Positions 9,701-19,467 of a DNA stretch of 64,000 nucleotides are shown here, piece after piece. Source of the stretch: Thermoproteota archaeon (GTDB lineage: Archaea; Thermoproteota; Thermoprotei_A; EX4484-217-1); contig JAPDJU010000005.1 in assembly GCA_029258915.1 (NCBI GenBank), positions 62,001 to 126,000 of the forward strand, given 5' to 3'. The stretch's first letter is position 1. Each line of letters begins with the position of its first letter. The position numbers and the translations under genes were made by a program. The notes under the pieces were generated by a model, which worked only from the letters and a program-made list of their open reading frames with translations, ran no database searches and was not told the DNA's origin.

Positions 9701-10708
9701 CTACCTTATCTTTCTAAGCTTACATATAAAGAAGCCTTCAGTTTCATGTTTATGCGGATAGAGTCTTAGACACTTTTCAATGCTAGGGTTAAGAGTCATA
9801 CCAAAGACGTCACTATAGCCTTTATCTCCTACATTTAATTCTATTTTTTCTAAGACTAGTTTGTCTTTATACGTATTGAGAACCTCGTTAATTACGAACT
9901 CGTTTTCCTCTGGTGCTATAGAACACGTTGAATAAACTATTTCTCCTCCAGGCTTAGTTACTTCATAAGCTATTTTAAGCAGTTTTAGCTGCTTAGCTGC
10001 CATAAGGTAAAAGTCTTTTATTTTTCTTTTTCTCACACTTTCGGGATCTATGGATATTAGACCTTCACCACTACAAGGAGCATCTAGAAGCACTTTCGTA
10101 AATGTGTTTTTTAACATACTTAACTCTTCAACATTAGTCCTTATCACTATAGCATTTTCAATACCCATTCTTGAAAGATGAGATCTTAATGTTCTTGCTC
10201 TCTTTCTACTTATATCCACAGCAACAATTACTCCCTTGTTTTGCATTAATTCTGCTAAATGCGTTGTTTTACCTCCAGGAGCGGCACACATATCTAGTAC
10301 CGTGTCTTTAGAAGCTGGTTTAAGTAATATAGGAGGTAACATGGACGCTGGATTTTGTATGTAATAAAAGCCATATAGATATTCTAACGTATGTCCTATT
10401 TTCTCCTCGCCTTCAATAACCCAGAAGCCGTAATCTATGAAATCTATTTTCTTTAATCTTATACCTTTACTTTCTAGTAGTCGCCGTAATTCATTACATC
10501 CTATTTTCAATCTATTACATCTTATAGCTTTTCTCAATCCTTTACCTGCTGTTGTTAAAAGCTCTTCCGCTTCGCTGTAGCCTAACATTTTAACATATCT
10601 TTCAATAATATATGCTGGAAAATCATATTTTTCAGCTAAATGTAAAGCTTGCAGAGAAGGTTCTATATAGTTCAGATTAACATTGAATGTCTTGAAAGGT
10701 ATGTTCAT
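9701..10708 (-). CDS. NOL1/NOP2/Sun family RNA m5C methyltransferase
   Basis: VLDMCAAPGGKTTHLAELMQ, LLDAPCSGEGL, VYSTCSIAPEENE. Confidence 0.95.
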   Translation of the reverse strand: MNIPFKTFNVNLNYIEPSLQALHLAEKYDFPAYIIERYVKMLGYSEAEELLTTAGKGLRKAIRCNRLKIGCNELRRLLESKGIRLKKIDFIDYGFWVIEGEEKIGHTLEYLYGFYYIQNPASMLPPILLKPASKDTVLDMCAAPGGKTTHLAELMQNKGVIVAVDISRKRARTLRSHLSRMGIENAIVIRTNVEELSMLKNTFTKVLLDAPCSGEGLISIDPESVRKRKIKDFYLMAAKQLKLLKIAYEVTKPGGEIVYSTCSIAPEENEFVINEVLNTYKDKLVLEKIELNVGDKGYSDVFGMTLNPSIEKCLRLYPHKHETEGFFICKLRKIR

Positions 10709-10749
10709 AGCTTATCTATACTAATTTCTCCTGGGAGGTAAAAATAAAA

Positions 10750-11274
10750 GTGATTGAAAAAGAAATCAAATTAAAATTGTTAGATGAAGGCAAAATTAGC
10801 GTACTAGAAAAGTATATTGAAAAGAAAGGAGGCATCTTCCTAGGCAAATACAGTATTGTAGATGAATACTTCTCCCACCCATGCCGAGACTTTAAGCAAA
10901 CCGATGAAGCATTAAGGATACGGATCATAAACAACAATATTGAATTAACATATAAAAGTTCCAGAGCCGCAAATATTCCGAAAATTAGGGAGGAATTCAC
11001 TGTGAAAGTGAATAATTATGAGGTTTTAAAAACAATACTTTTAAAACTAGGCTTTAAACCTATAACCAAAATAACTAAGCATAGAAGAATGTTTATTCTT
11101 AATGGCGATGTTAAAATATTCATAGATAATGTAGATAGACTAGGTTACTTTGTTGAGGTTGAAACCGAATTAACTGAGAAAATACTAAATTTTATTGGTA
11201 TTCTGAAGGAGGCAGGTGTCGAGTGGAAATTGGAGCATAAAACATATTTGGAATTATATTTGGAAACGGTATAA
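10750..11274 (+). CDS. CYTH domain protein (class IV adenylate cyclase CyaB-like)
   Basis: IEKEIKLKL...DEYFSHPCRDFKQTDEALRIRI...LTYKSSR...KHRRMFIL...FVEVETEL. Confidence 0.9.
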   Translation: MIEKEIKLKLLDEGKISVLEKYIEKKGGIFLGKYSIVDEYFSHPCRDFKQTDEALRIRIINNNIELTYKSSRAANIPKIREEFTVKVNNYEVLKTILLKLGFKPITKITKHRRMFILNGDVKIFIDNVDRLGYFVEVETELTEKILNFIGILKEAGVEWKLEHKTYLELYLETV

Positions 11275-11275
11275 T

Positions 11276-11953
11276 TTAAAAAGGCGGGGTAAATCTGTCT
11301 AGTTTTACAACTATGCGTCTTTCTACGCTTACTATTAGCTCAGCATAATATCCTCTTCTAAATGGGCCTGGATTTATTATTAACGTAGTTTTTACGTTAT
11401 CGATACCTAAGCCAGTATGTACGTGCCCACAAATTACTGCTAATGGTCTTTTCCTTTCTATAAAACTTCTAAGTTCAACGCTTCCAATATTTCCTCTTAG
11501 CGGATCTTTATCGACCTTAGTGCCGTAAGGTGGTATGTGCGATAAGATTATACACTTTTCAATTTTATTTGAGCCTACTTCCTCTCCTAATCTCTCTACA
11601 TGAACCTTAACTTTTCTTTCCATAGGTATTTTTAGTTCGTAATCTAAAGAAGGTGGTAGACCATAAATTATGTTTTCATCTACGTTGAAAGGGGTATGTT
11701 CTAAGTTAAATATGTTATTCCTTATAGTGTTCTGCGGTTTTTCTGGATCAGTTTCTCCTCTAACGTACAAGATTTTAACCTCTATGTTTGATAGTGCTTT
11801 AATTATTCTATTGAATGTTACTTTATCTCTATCCGTTGCAATATCGCCTGCTACAAAAATGTAATTTATAGCATTTTCTCGTATGTAACTAATTAGTTTT
11901 TTTAAGTATGTTAATGAACCATGGATATCTGCAATAGCTACAGCTTTAAACAC
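11276..11953 (-). CDS. calcineurin-like metallophosphoesterase
   Basis: AIADIHGS, VAGDIATD, ILSHIPPYGTKVD, ICGHVHTGLG. Confidence 0.9.
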   Translation of the reverse strand: MFKAVAIADIHGSLTYLKKLISYIRENAINYIFVAGDIATDRDKVTFNRIIKALSNIEVKILYVRGETDPEKPQNTIRNNIFNLEHTPFNVDENIIYGLPPSLDYELKIPMERKVKVHVERLGEEVGSNKIEKCIILSHIPPYGTKVDKDPLRGNIGSVELRSFIERKRPLAVICGHVHTGLGIDNVKTTLIINPGPFRRGYYAELIVSVERRIVVKLDRFTPPF

Positions 11954-12006
11954 TGCTCTACACAGTTAATTACTAGGTTGTATAGGTAATAATAAAGGTT
12001 AGTACT

Positions 12007-12819
12007 ATGAGTTCAAGAAATAAGGTAATAGGTTTAATCACTGATTTTGGAACCAAAGACCCTTATGTTGCTATAATGAAAGCCGTAATTTTAAACATAA
12101 ACCCTTATGTTACAATAGTTGATATTTCACATGGTATTGAAAAGTTCAACATCGTTGAGGCTTCGTTCATTTTAGCTTCTGCGATTAAGTATTTTTCCAA
12201 AAATACAATATTCGTTGTAGTCGTCGATCCAGGGGTCGGTTCGGAAAGAAAAGCCCTTATTATTCGTACAAAAAATCACGTACTCATAGGGCCGGACAAT
12301 GGTGTATTAGTTAATGCCGCAGTAGAGGATGGTGTAGAATGCGTATATGAAGTATCTAACAAAGATTTCCTTATGAAACCTATTTCGCATACCTTTCATG
12401 GAAGAGACATATTTGCGCCCATTGCAGCATATTTGTCACTAGGTGTACCTCTTGAGATGCTAGGTAGGAAAATTAGCTTTAATGATATAGTTAAGCCTGT
12501 TTGGTTTACATATAGAGTGTCTGAAGACCATGTTGAAGGATACTTTGTATACTTTGACGGTTTTGGTAATGCTTCAACAAATATTCCTGCTAACAAAGTA
12601 AGTTGGCTTAAGTATAGATCTAAAGTTAAAATTATAGTGTATGGTAAAGCCACCTTAGAAACGAGATTTTTAAGGTTCTTTGGAGAGGTCAGTGAAGGAG
12701 AAACTTTGCTTTTAGTAAACAGTTTTGGTTTCTTAGAGTTAGCTGTTAATTTAGGTTCGGCTAGGAAGAAATATAATTTAAAGTATGGTGATAAAGTAGT
12801 TATAGAGAAAATGGAATAA
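12007..12819 (+). CDS. SAM hydrolase / DUF62 family (SAM hydroxide adenosyltransferase)
   Basis: GLITDFGTKDPYVAIMKA, VVVVDPGVGSERKAL, IGPDNGVL, TFHGRDIFAPIAAYLSLG. Confidence 0.93.
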   Translation: MSSRNKVIGLITDFGTKDPYVAIMKAVILNINPYVTIVDISHGIEKFNIVEASFILASAIKYFSKNTIFVVVVDPGVGSERKALIIRTKNHVLIGPDNGVLVNAAVEDGVECVYEVSNKDFLMKPISHTFHGRDIFAPIAAYLSLGVPLEMLGRKISFNDIVKPVWFTYRVSEDHVEGYFVYFDGFGNASTNIPANKVSWLKYRSKVKIIVYGKATLETRFLRFFGEVSEGETLLLVNSFGFLELAVNLGSARKKYNLKYGDKVVIEKME

Positions 12820-12835
12820 TAAGAGGTTAAAGACG

Positions 12836-13360
12836 GTGATAAGGGGAATTTATATTGGTCGATTTCAACCCCCACATTTAGGCCATGTTTATGCTATTAC
12901 AAAGGTTCTTGATGAAGTTAACGAGCTAATCATAGGTGTTGGTAGTGCACAAATAAGCCATACTTTAGATAATCCTTTTACCGCAGGTGAAAGGCTTCTC
13001 ATGCTAAGATTGGCCTTAATGGAATATAACATTGATTTATGTAAAGTTTACATAGTACCAATACCTGATATAGGGATGAACTATGTTTGGGTTAAATATG
13101 TTTCTATGCTTGTTCCTCCGTTTCATATAGCCTACTCTAATAATCCATTAGTACTTAGGCTTTTTAAGGAAGCAGGTTATCTTGTTAAAAGAATACCCAT
13201 GTACGATAGGAGTAAGTATAGTGGTAAACTTATTCGTAAACTAATGTTAACAGGTGGACCATGGGAGAAACTTGTACCTAAATCCGTTGCATCTTTTATA
13301 AAGGAAATAGGTGGTGTGGAAAGACTAAGAGAAATTTCCGGGTCAGATGAGGTCATATAG
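12836..13360 (+). CDS. nadM: nicotinamide-nucleotide adenylyltransferase
   Basis: GIYIGRFQPPHLGHVYAI, IIGVGSAQISHTLDNPFTAGERLLML, YDRSKYSGKLIRKLM. Confidence 0.95.
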   Translation: MIRGIYIGRFQPPHLGHVYAITKVLDEVNELIIGVGSAQISHTLDNPFTAGERLLMLRLALMEYNIDLCKVYIVPIPDIGMNYVWVKYVSMLVPPFHIAYSNNPLVLRLFKEAGYLVKRIPMYDRSKYSGKLIRKLMLTGGPWEKLVPKSVASFIKEIGGVERLREISGSDEVI

Positions 13361-14420
13361 AATGATAGTTGTTGATGGCAGTTTTGGTGAAGGCGGCGGA
13401 CAAATTTTAAGAACAACTTTAGCTCTTTCATCGCTTCTTCTTAAACCAGTTAAGATAATTAACATTAGAGTTAAAAGAAGTAACCCTGGACTGCAAATGC
13501 AACATATTACTGCAGTAAAAGTGCTTGCCACGCTAACTAATGCTAATTTTAAGGGTCTGTATAAAGGCTCCACGGTTTTAGAATTCATACCTAAGGAGAG
13601 AAAATTCGGTTCATTTGAGTTCAATATAGGAACAGCAGGCAGTATTTCTCTAGTTCTTCAAGCATCACTACCTGTTATGCTACTTGCACCGGGAATTGTT
13701 AAGCTTAGAATTAGAGGAGGCACCGATGTTTCCTGGAGTCCTCCTATTGATTACATTAAAAATATTTTAGTTCCTATACTTGAAAGAATGGGTGCTAAAG
13801 TTACAGTAAATGTTATAAGAAGAGGACATTATCCTAGAGGAGGAGGAATAGTTGAAGTCCATACAAGGCCTATTAAAAACCTTAAACCTATCTCATGTAT
13901 TGATAGAGGAAGAATTATAGAAATCAAAGGTATTTCGCATGCTGTTAGGCTGCCTGAACATGTAGCTAGAAGGCAAGCAAGTGCAGCTAGGAAGTTTCTT
14001 GAAGAACACGGTTTTCGTAGAATAAGCATTGACTTAGAATGGTATGAGCCTAGGAAAGATCCACATCTAGGCCCAGGAAGCGGAATAGTATTGTGGGCTA
14101 TAACTGAACATAGCATTATAGGTGCTGATGCGCTTGGTGCACCAAGAAAACCAGCTGAAGTTGTTGGTAGGGAAGCCGCAGAGAAGCTTATTAAGGCTTT
14201 AAACACGGGAGCATGTTATGACAAACATCTAGGCGATATGATCGTTCCGTTCTTAGCCATGGCTAACGGTGTTTCAACAATAACAGCCTCAGAGTTAACA
14301 ATGCATGCTTTAACAAACATAGAGGTAGTTAAGAAGCTAGCAGAGGTAAGTATTGAAGTTAAAGGAAATCTGGGTGAACCATTTAAATTAACGGTTAAAG
14401 GGCTAGGTTTTAGCCCATAA
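13347..14420 (+). CDS. rtcA: RNA 3'-terminal phosphate cyclase
   Basis: VDGSFGEGGGQILRTTLALS, GTAGSISLVLQA, YPRGGGIVEV. Confidence 0.96.
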   Translation: MRSYRMIVVDGSFGEGGGQILRTTLALSSLLLKPVKIINIRVKRSNPGLQMQHITAVKVLATLTNANFKGLYKGSTVLEFIPKERKFGSFEFNIGTAGSISLVLQASLPVMLLAPGIVKLRIRGGTDVSWSPPIDYIKNILVPILERMGAKVTVNVIRRGHYPRGGGIVEVHTRPIKNLKPISCIDRGRIIEIKGISHAVRLPEHVARRQASAARKFLEEHGFRRISIDLEWYEPRKDPHLGPGSGIVLWAITEHSIIGADALGAPRKPAEVVGREAAEKLIKALNTGACYDKHLGDMIVPFLAMANGVSTITASELTMHALTNIEVVKKLAEVSIEVKGNLGEPFKLTVKGLGFSP

Positions 14421-14663
14421 AACTCTTCCTTCTTGGCTAATTATCCTAGTTATCCTATGAAACGGTACTACTTTTTCTCTTTCGCCACATTTAACTGTAA
14501 TGTACCAGCCGCCAATAGATACTATGTCTTTAACATAGATTTTCTTAATAACTTCTCTACTGTTTTCTCTATGCTTATATTCAATAACATGCTCTTTATT
14601 ACGTTTATACTTTGGATCCCATAATAACCTGTTTAGTGTTTCCCTGATTGCAGATTTCTTCAT
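14403..14663 (-). CDS. DUF504 family protein
   Basis: IRETLNRLLWDPKYKRNKEHVIEYKHRENSREVIKKI...VPFHRITRI. Confidence 0.88.
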   Translation of the reverse strand: MKKSAIRETLNRLLWDPKYKRNKEHVIEYKHRENSREVIKKIYVKDIVSIGGWYITVKCGEREKVVPFHRITRIISQEGRVLWAKT

Positions 14664-15300
14664 TTACAAAAGCACCATTTTTAGATAGTATCAGTCTTAG
14701 GTTTTCGTATAAATCCTTATACTTTTTTAGTACGTTATAAGCTTTCCTTAAGTTCACTATGCTTATACCGAACCTTTTAGCTACACCTGTAAAACTAGGT
14801 CTAATGCCCTTGTTTATTTCTGTATAAATAATGGTAGCTAAGGCTAGTTTTACTCTATCTGTTCTTGAAGCTACTCTCGGATACTTTGCAAATTCCTTAA
14901 GTATTGTTTCAAATACCTTATCGCTGCTAAGTATTTCTTTTTTAATTTCCTCCGTTTTCTCGTTGATGATCATTTTAACCATTTTCACTTTGTAACCTTT
15001 ATAAGCTAACATCATTGCTTCATCCTTTACTCTTAGACCGGGTCTTAGCCGTGAATATTTTTTAACTAATTTTTCATAGTTACGATAAGCGTAATTTATC
15101 CTTTTTATTTTAGTTTCATAGCCATACAGTGTAGCGCTGTGTTTACGTGAGTTGATGTTCCTCAGATCAGTTGACTGCTTAGGTAAAGGAGTATAGTCAT
15201 ATATTCTATCTAATACTATACCACAGTTAGAACAAACTACGTGACCTTCCGTAAAACACCATACTAACTCATTACATTTACAGTAGGGGCATTCATTCAC
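14605..15300 (-). CDS. TFIIB-like zinc-ribbon protein (divergent TFB)
   Basis: N-terminal CPYCKCNELVWCFTEGHVVCSNCGIVLD B-ribbon; C-terminal cyclin/HTH-like SFTGVAKRFGISIVNLRKAYNVLKKY; shorter than canonical TFB. Confidence 0.75.
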   Translation of the reverse strand: MNECPYCKCNELVWCFTEGHVVCSNCGIVLDRIYDYTPLPKQSTDLRNINSRKHSATLYGYETKIKRINYAYRNYEKLVKKYSRLRPGLRVKDEAMMLAYKGYKVKMVKMIINEKTEEIKKEILSSDKVFETILKEFAKYPRVASRTDRVKLALATIIYTEINKGIRPSFTGVAKRFGISIVNLRKAYNVLKKYKDLYENLRLILSKNGAFVNEEICNQGNTKQVIMGSKV

Positions 15301-15450
15301 TAAATAGCACCGAGAGGTACGTCATAGTTAGGGTTTAAAAAGAAGACCGTATCTAATCTTCGTTCCCGGAGAGTGTATCGAAACTATTCTCTGCTAAATT
15401 ATAAATACTTCTAGTACGTGATTGGGTTTAGGAAGAGGTGCTAAGTTCAA

Positions 15451-16050
15451 GTGGCTAGAGGATATTTTGGTGCTACAACAATTGGTATAAAGTGCAACAA
15501 CGGTGTAGTTCTGGCTTCTGAAAGGAGAATGTCTTATGGAGGATACATTCTAAGTAAAAGAATTAAAAAGGTCTTTAAAATAACAGACAAACTAGCGGTA
15601 GCCTTTGCTGGCCTATTTGCAGATATGCAAGCTTTGGCTAGGTTTCTAAAGGCTGAAGTTAAATTTTATGAATTAACAACAAGCAAGCCTATGAATGTTA
15701 AATCTGTTGCAAAAATACTTTCAATAATTCTTTATAGCCAAAAATATATGCCGTATCTATCTGAAACCCTTGTAGGAGGAATAGATAACGAAGGCTCACA
15801 TCTCTTCATACTGGATCCTTTAGGTTCAGTTATTGAAGATGACTACGCTGCTATTGGTACCGGTGCGCCCATAGCTATAGGTATCATTGAAAGCCTATAT
15901 AAGAAGGAAATAGATCTTGACAATGGTAAAAAACTAGCATATCGTGCCGTAAAAGCTGCTATAGAAAGAGATGCAGCATCAGGCGATGGTATAGACCTAG
16001 TATCTATTTCAGAGAAAGGCATATTTGAAGAGTTTAAGCCATTAGCATAG
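15451..16050 (+). CDS. psmB: proteasome beta subunit, paralog with Ala at the Thr1 position
   Basis: MARGYFGATTIGIKCNNGVVLASERRMSYGGYILSKRIKKVFKITD. Confidence 0.94.
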   Translation: MARGYFGATTIGIKCNNGVVLASERRMSYGGYILSKRIKKVFKITDKLAVAFAGLFADMQALARFLKAEVKFYELTTSKPMNVKSVAKILSIILYSQKYMPYLSETLVGGIDNEGSHLFILDPLGSVIEDDYAAIGTGAPIAIGIIESLYKKEIDLDNGKKLAYRAVKAAIERDAASGDGIDLVSISEKGIFEEFKPLA

Positions 16051-16067
16051 ATTTAGGGTATGTTTTT

Positions 16068-16712
16068 GTGAAGAGGCTTGACTTCAAGAAAGCTAAGATA
16101 GTTCAGGAAGAGCTTTCAAAACGTGTAATAGTTGAAGATAAATTTATTTTCCCTCCTAAATCGATTGCTGGTTTAGATATATCGTATAGGAAAGGTAAAG
16201 CTGTAGCATGCTGTGTCATATTGGACTATGAAACGTTAAATGTTACTGAAGTACGTTTAGTTAAAGAAGAAGTAAGGGTGCCTTACGTTCCAACGTTTCT
16301 AGCATACCGTGAACTACCATATTACGTTTACCTATGTTATGATTTAAAAAATAGAAATGATATCGTAGTATTTGTTGATGGGCATGGCTTAGCTCATCCG
16401 AGAAAAATGGGTATAGCTTGTCACTTAGGCGTTACGTTAAACATACCAACAGTAGGTGTAGCAAAAAAGCTACTCGTAGGAAAGATAAAGACTATAAATA
16501 ATAAAAAATACTTAGCCTTAAATGATGAAATAATAGTAGCAGTTATAATTGAAAGAGAGAAACATGGCCCAATATATGTTAGCCCCGGTCATAGGGTCAG
16601 TTTAAAAACCGCGGAAAAATTAGTACTAAGAACGCTAACCAGCAAGCACAGATTACCTAAACCTATACAATTAGCTCACTTTTATTCTAAAAAAGAAAGT
16701 AAGAGGATATAG
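16068..16712 (+). CDS. nfi: endonuclease V
   Basis: IAGLDISYRKGKAVACCVIL, YVPTFLAYRELP, VFVDGHGLAHPRKMGIACHLG. Confidence 0.95.
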   Translation: MKRLDFKKAKIVQEELSKRVIVEDKFIFPPKSIAGLDISYRKGKAVACCVILDYETLNVTEVRLVKEEVRVPYVPTFLAYRELPYYVYLCYDLKNRNDIVVFVDGHGLAHPRKMGIACHLGVTLNIPTVGVAKKLLVGKIKTINNKKYLALNDEIIVAVIIEREKHGPIYVSPGHRVSLKTAEKLVLRTLTSKHRLPKPIQLAHFYSKKESKRI

Positions 16713-16715
16713 GTT

Positions 16716-17423
16716 TTGGCTTCGAAAAAGAAATGGTATGAAACTAAAGAAGAATTGGAAACACTAAAAATACTGCTCACATTAGCTAAGCTAGGTGCTT
16801 TAAATAAACACGTAACATTATCAACAAGAAATCTCGCCAAAATATTAGGTTTTTCGCAGCAATCTTCTTCACGTAAATTAAAGAAACTAGCAGAAGAAGG
16901 CTATATCTCGCGTTTAGTTTCACCTAGAGGAGAAGAGGTAAGAATAACTAGAAAGGGATTAAGCTTAATAACTAAATACCATGAAGAACTAAGTAATCTG
17001 CTTAAAACAGTAAGCCTAGGCACAGTAATGTTGAAGGGAACAGTAATTAGAGGTCTAGGTGAAGGCAGGTATTACTTACTACTGAACGGATATGTGGATC
17101 AGATAAAGAAAAAGCTAGGCTTTAAACCATATCCTGGCACACTTAACTTAAAATTAAAAACCATGAATGATATAGTTAAGAAAGCAGAGCTTCTAAAAAC
17201 ACCTGGAATAATTATTGAAGGATTTAGTAATGGATTAAGAACATATGGTCGCGTTAAAGCATTTAAGGCAAAGATAAATAATGTAGAAAATGTTGCAGTA
17301 ATATTACCGGAGAGAACAAGCCACGGTCTTGATGTTCTAGAAATTATAGCGCCTTTCAACATTAGGAAGAAATTAAATCTCAAAGATGGCGATGAAATCA
17401 CTGTTACTGTTTACTTACAATAG
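16716..17423 (+). CDS. ribK: CTP-dependent riboflavin kinase with N-terminal HTH
   Basis: wHTH region, then GLGEGRYYLLLNGYVDQIKKKLGFKPYPGTLNLKL...HGLDVLEIIAPFNIRKKLNLKDGDEITV. Confidence 0.93.
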   Translation: MASKKKWYETKEELETLKILLTLAKLGALNKHVTLSTRNLAKILGFSQQSSSRKLKKLAEEGYISRLVSPRGEEVRITRKGLSLITKYHEELSNLLKTVSLGTVMLKGTVIRGLGEGRYYLLLNGYVDQIKKKLGFKPYPGTLNLKLKTMNDIVKKAELLKTPGIIIEGFSNGLRTYGRVKAFKAKINNVENVAVILPERTSHGLDVLEIIAPFNIRKKLNLKDGDEITVTVYLQ

Positions 17424-18100
17424 TTCTTAACAACGCTTTCTATGATTTTAGAGCTGCTACAACATGGATATATGTTAAACTTTTCTTTTACACGTATTAT
17501 AGCTATATTTTTTAGTCCTCTTTTCTTAAGTTCTTCCTTAAGTTGTTTTTCATCAACTTTTTGATCAGGTCCAAGAACTATTATATCAGGTTTTACTGTT
17601 TCCACTGTTTTTAAAATGTCATCTTTATCTCCTAATATTGCTTCATAAACTCCTTTAATGTTCGAAATAACGTAAAGCCTTTGTTTTTCATCAATTATAG
17701 GCCTTTTGCCCTTAAACTTGACAACATTTGAATTACGTGCTACAACAACATAGACTTTACCATACTTGGCTGCTTCTTTTATGAGAAATATGTGACCAGG
17801 ATGTATAATGTCGAAGGTCCCTGCTAAAAACACTTTCTTTGGAACATGCTTACTAGGCCATGTAAAATCTATGAGCTTCATTAATTTTAAAGCGTCTAGA
17901 ATTCCTTCAGCATACGAGGAGCATACAATACTATCAATGTATGATTCCTTTTCAAAATAGTATTTTGCATCTTCAAAATATCTCTTAGCTTCTTCTACAG
18001 CTTCAATAACCTTTTCATTTTTAAATGATATGTTTAATGTCCTGAATGCTTCCTTTAAATTCGCTATATACTTTAATGCTCTCTCCTTGATTTCAAACAA
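17411..18100 (-). CDS. ribL: FAD synthase-type cytidylyltransferase fused to N-terminal DUF357-like helical domain
   Basis: VFLAGTFDIIHPGHIFLIKEAAKYG, VVARNSNVVKFKGKRPIIDEKQR, PDIIVLGPDQKVDEK. Confidence 0.82.
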   Translation of the reverse strand: MFEIKERALKYIANLKEAFRTLNISFKNEKVIEAVEEAKRYFEDAKYYFEKESYIDSIVCSSYAEGILDALKLMKLIDFTWPSKHVPKKVFLAGTFDIIHPGHIFLIKEAAKYGKVYVVVARNSNVVKFKGKRPIIDEKQRLYVISNIKGVYEAILGDKDDILKTVETVKPDIIVLGPDQKVDEKQLKEELKKRGLKNIAIIRVKEKFNIYPCCSSSKIIESVVKNYCK

Positions 18101-18119
18101 ACTTCACACCTTAAACTAA

Positions 18120-18896
18120 CTATTCAATGGAAAATCTTCTTAAAGCCTCCTCCTCTATGAAGTGAAGCTTGCCTGGAATTATTATGACGTGAGGTGGTTT
18201 ACTGAAGTCCATGGTTACAAGTTTTCTAACAGGACCATATACGCATTTCTGGTTTTTTGAAGAAGCTCTAGCTATAACTAAAACTTTTTCGTTGTCTTTA
18301 ATAACATTCTCTCTACGTTTAGCTTCAATGCTTAAAAGTATTTTGAGAGCGTCATTTGCAGACATGAATACTCCTTTTTCAGCATCTAGGTCAAGCAGTA
18401 AGAGTGTATGTAGTTCTCTCTCTTTGTTTTCTTTAATAACATTGTAGGGATACTCAAACGTAATGTTGTCTTTAGGGTAAACTACGGTAGCTGTTTTACC
18501 GAATTTATAAGCCATTAAACCTGAGCAGCTTATGGCAACAGAGTATATTGAGATACCATGGACAATTCTTATTTCAATACCTCTCTTAACGGCTTCTAAC
18601 AATAACACTATATGTGTTGTCGCAATGAAAGGGTCACCTATAACAGCAAAGGAAACATTTAGTCCCTTATTTAGCGCATCAAATATTATTTTTCCATTTT
18701 CTTCCTCAATCTCATACCTAGCAATCTGTCTAATAGGTTTGCCCAGGAGAGAACCTAGAGATTTAACAGTTATATCTTCACCAACACTGGTATAGCTATC
18801 TAGAAACACTACGTCGGAGTCCTTCAGAACTTCTAATGCCTCTAATGTTAGATGTTTAAGTTTTAACCCTAAACCTACAAAAGCAAGCCAAACCAT
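18120..18896 (-). CDS. dphB: diphthine synthase
   Basis: LAFVGLGLKLKHLTLEALEVLKDSDVVFLDSYTS, IGDPFIATTH, HGISIYSVAISCSGLMAYKFG. Confidence 0.95.
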   Translation of the reverse strand: MVWLAFVGLGLKLKHLTLEALEVLKDSDVVFLDSYTSVGEDITVKSLGSLLGKPIRQIARYEIEEENGKIIFDALNKGLNVSFAVIGDPFIATTHIVLLLEAVKRGIEIRIVHGISIYSVAISCSGLMAYKFGKTATVVYPKDNITFEYPYNVIKENKERELHTLLLLDLDAEKGVFMSANDALKILLSIEAKRRENVIKDNEKVLVIARASSKNQKCVYGPVRKLVTMDFSKPPHVIIIPGKLHFIEEEALRRFSIE

Positions 18897-18988
18897 ACTT
18901 TCACTCTATACTAAAGATTATAATAAATGTTGATGGCTATGGTCTTATTAAGATTAACGTACGTGTACATGACCCATTATTATTTTTA

Positions 18989-19069
<81 letters not shown>

Positions 19070-19137
19070 AGTTCTTCGTAGCTACTTTAGTTTAACCGAT
19101 ATGTTTAAACTTTTCTAATTACTAATTTGGAGGGGTG

Positions 19138-19152
19138 GAAAGCTTTATATCT
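19138..19152 (+). promoter_or_regulatory. probable BRE/TATA promoter of the rpoH-rpoB operon
   Basis: GAAAGCTTTATATC about 55-60 nt upstream of the rpoH start; purine-rich BRE followed by a TTTATAT core. Confidence 0.55.
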
Positions 19153-19204
19153 TTCAATTTAGTGTGTGCTTTTCTGATACTGTGGATTCAGTTTACCGTA
19201 TCAG

Positions 19205-19456
19205 GTGTATGGTGTGGTACGTAAAGTTAAAATATTGGAACACGAATTAGTCCCTAAACATGAAGTATTATCTCCCGAAGAAGCATTAAAAGTGCTTAAG
19301 AAACTCGGTATTACACCAGATAAACTCCCGTGGATTAGAGCTTCAGATCCTGTTGCTAGAGCTATTAGAGCTAAACCTGGAGACATTGTTAAGATTACAC
19401 GTAAAAGTCCGACAGCAGGAGAAACCGTGGTTTACAGATACGTTGTCCCGGGTTAG
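19205..19456 (+). CDS. rpoH: DNA-directed RNA polymerase subunit H
   Basis: [72 protein letters not shown]. Confidence 0.96.
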   Translation: MYGVVRKVKILEHELVPKHEVLSPEEALKVLKKLGITPDKLPWIRASDPVARAIRAKPGDIVKITRKSPTAGETVVYRYVVPG

Positions 19457-19467
19457 GTGATTAGAAA

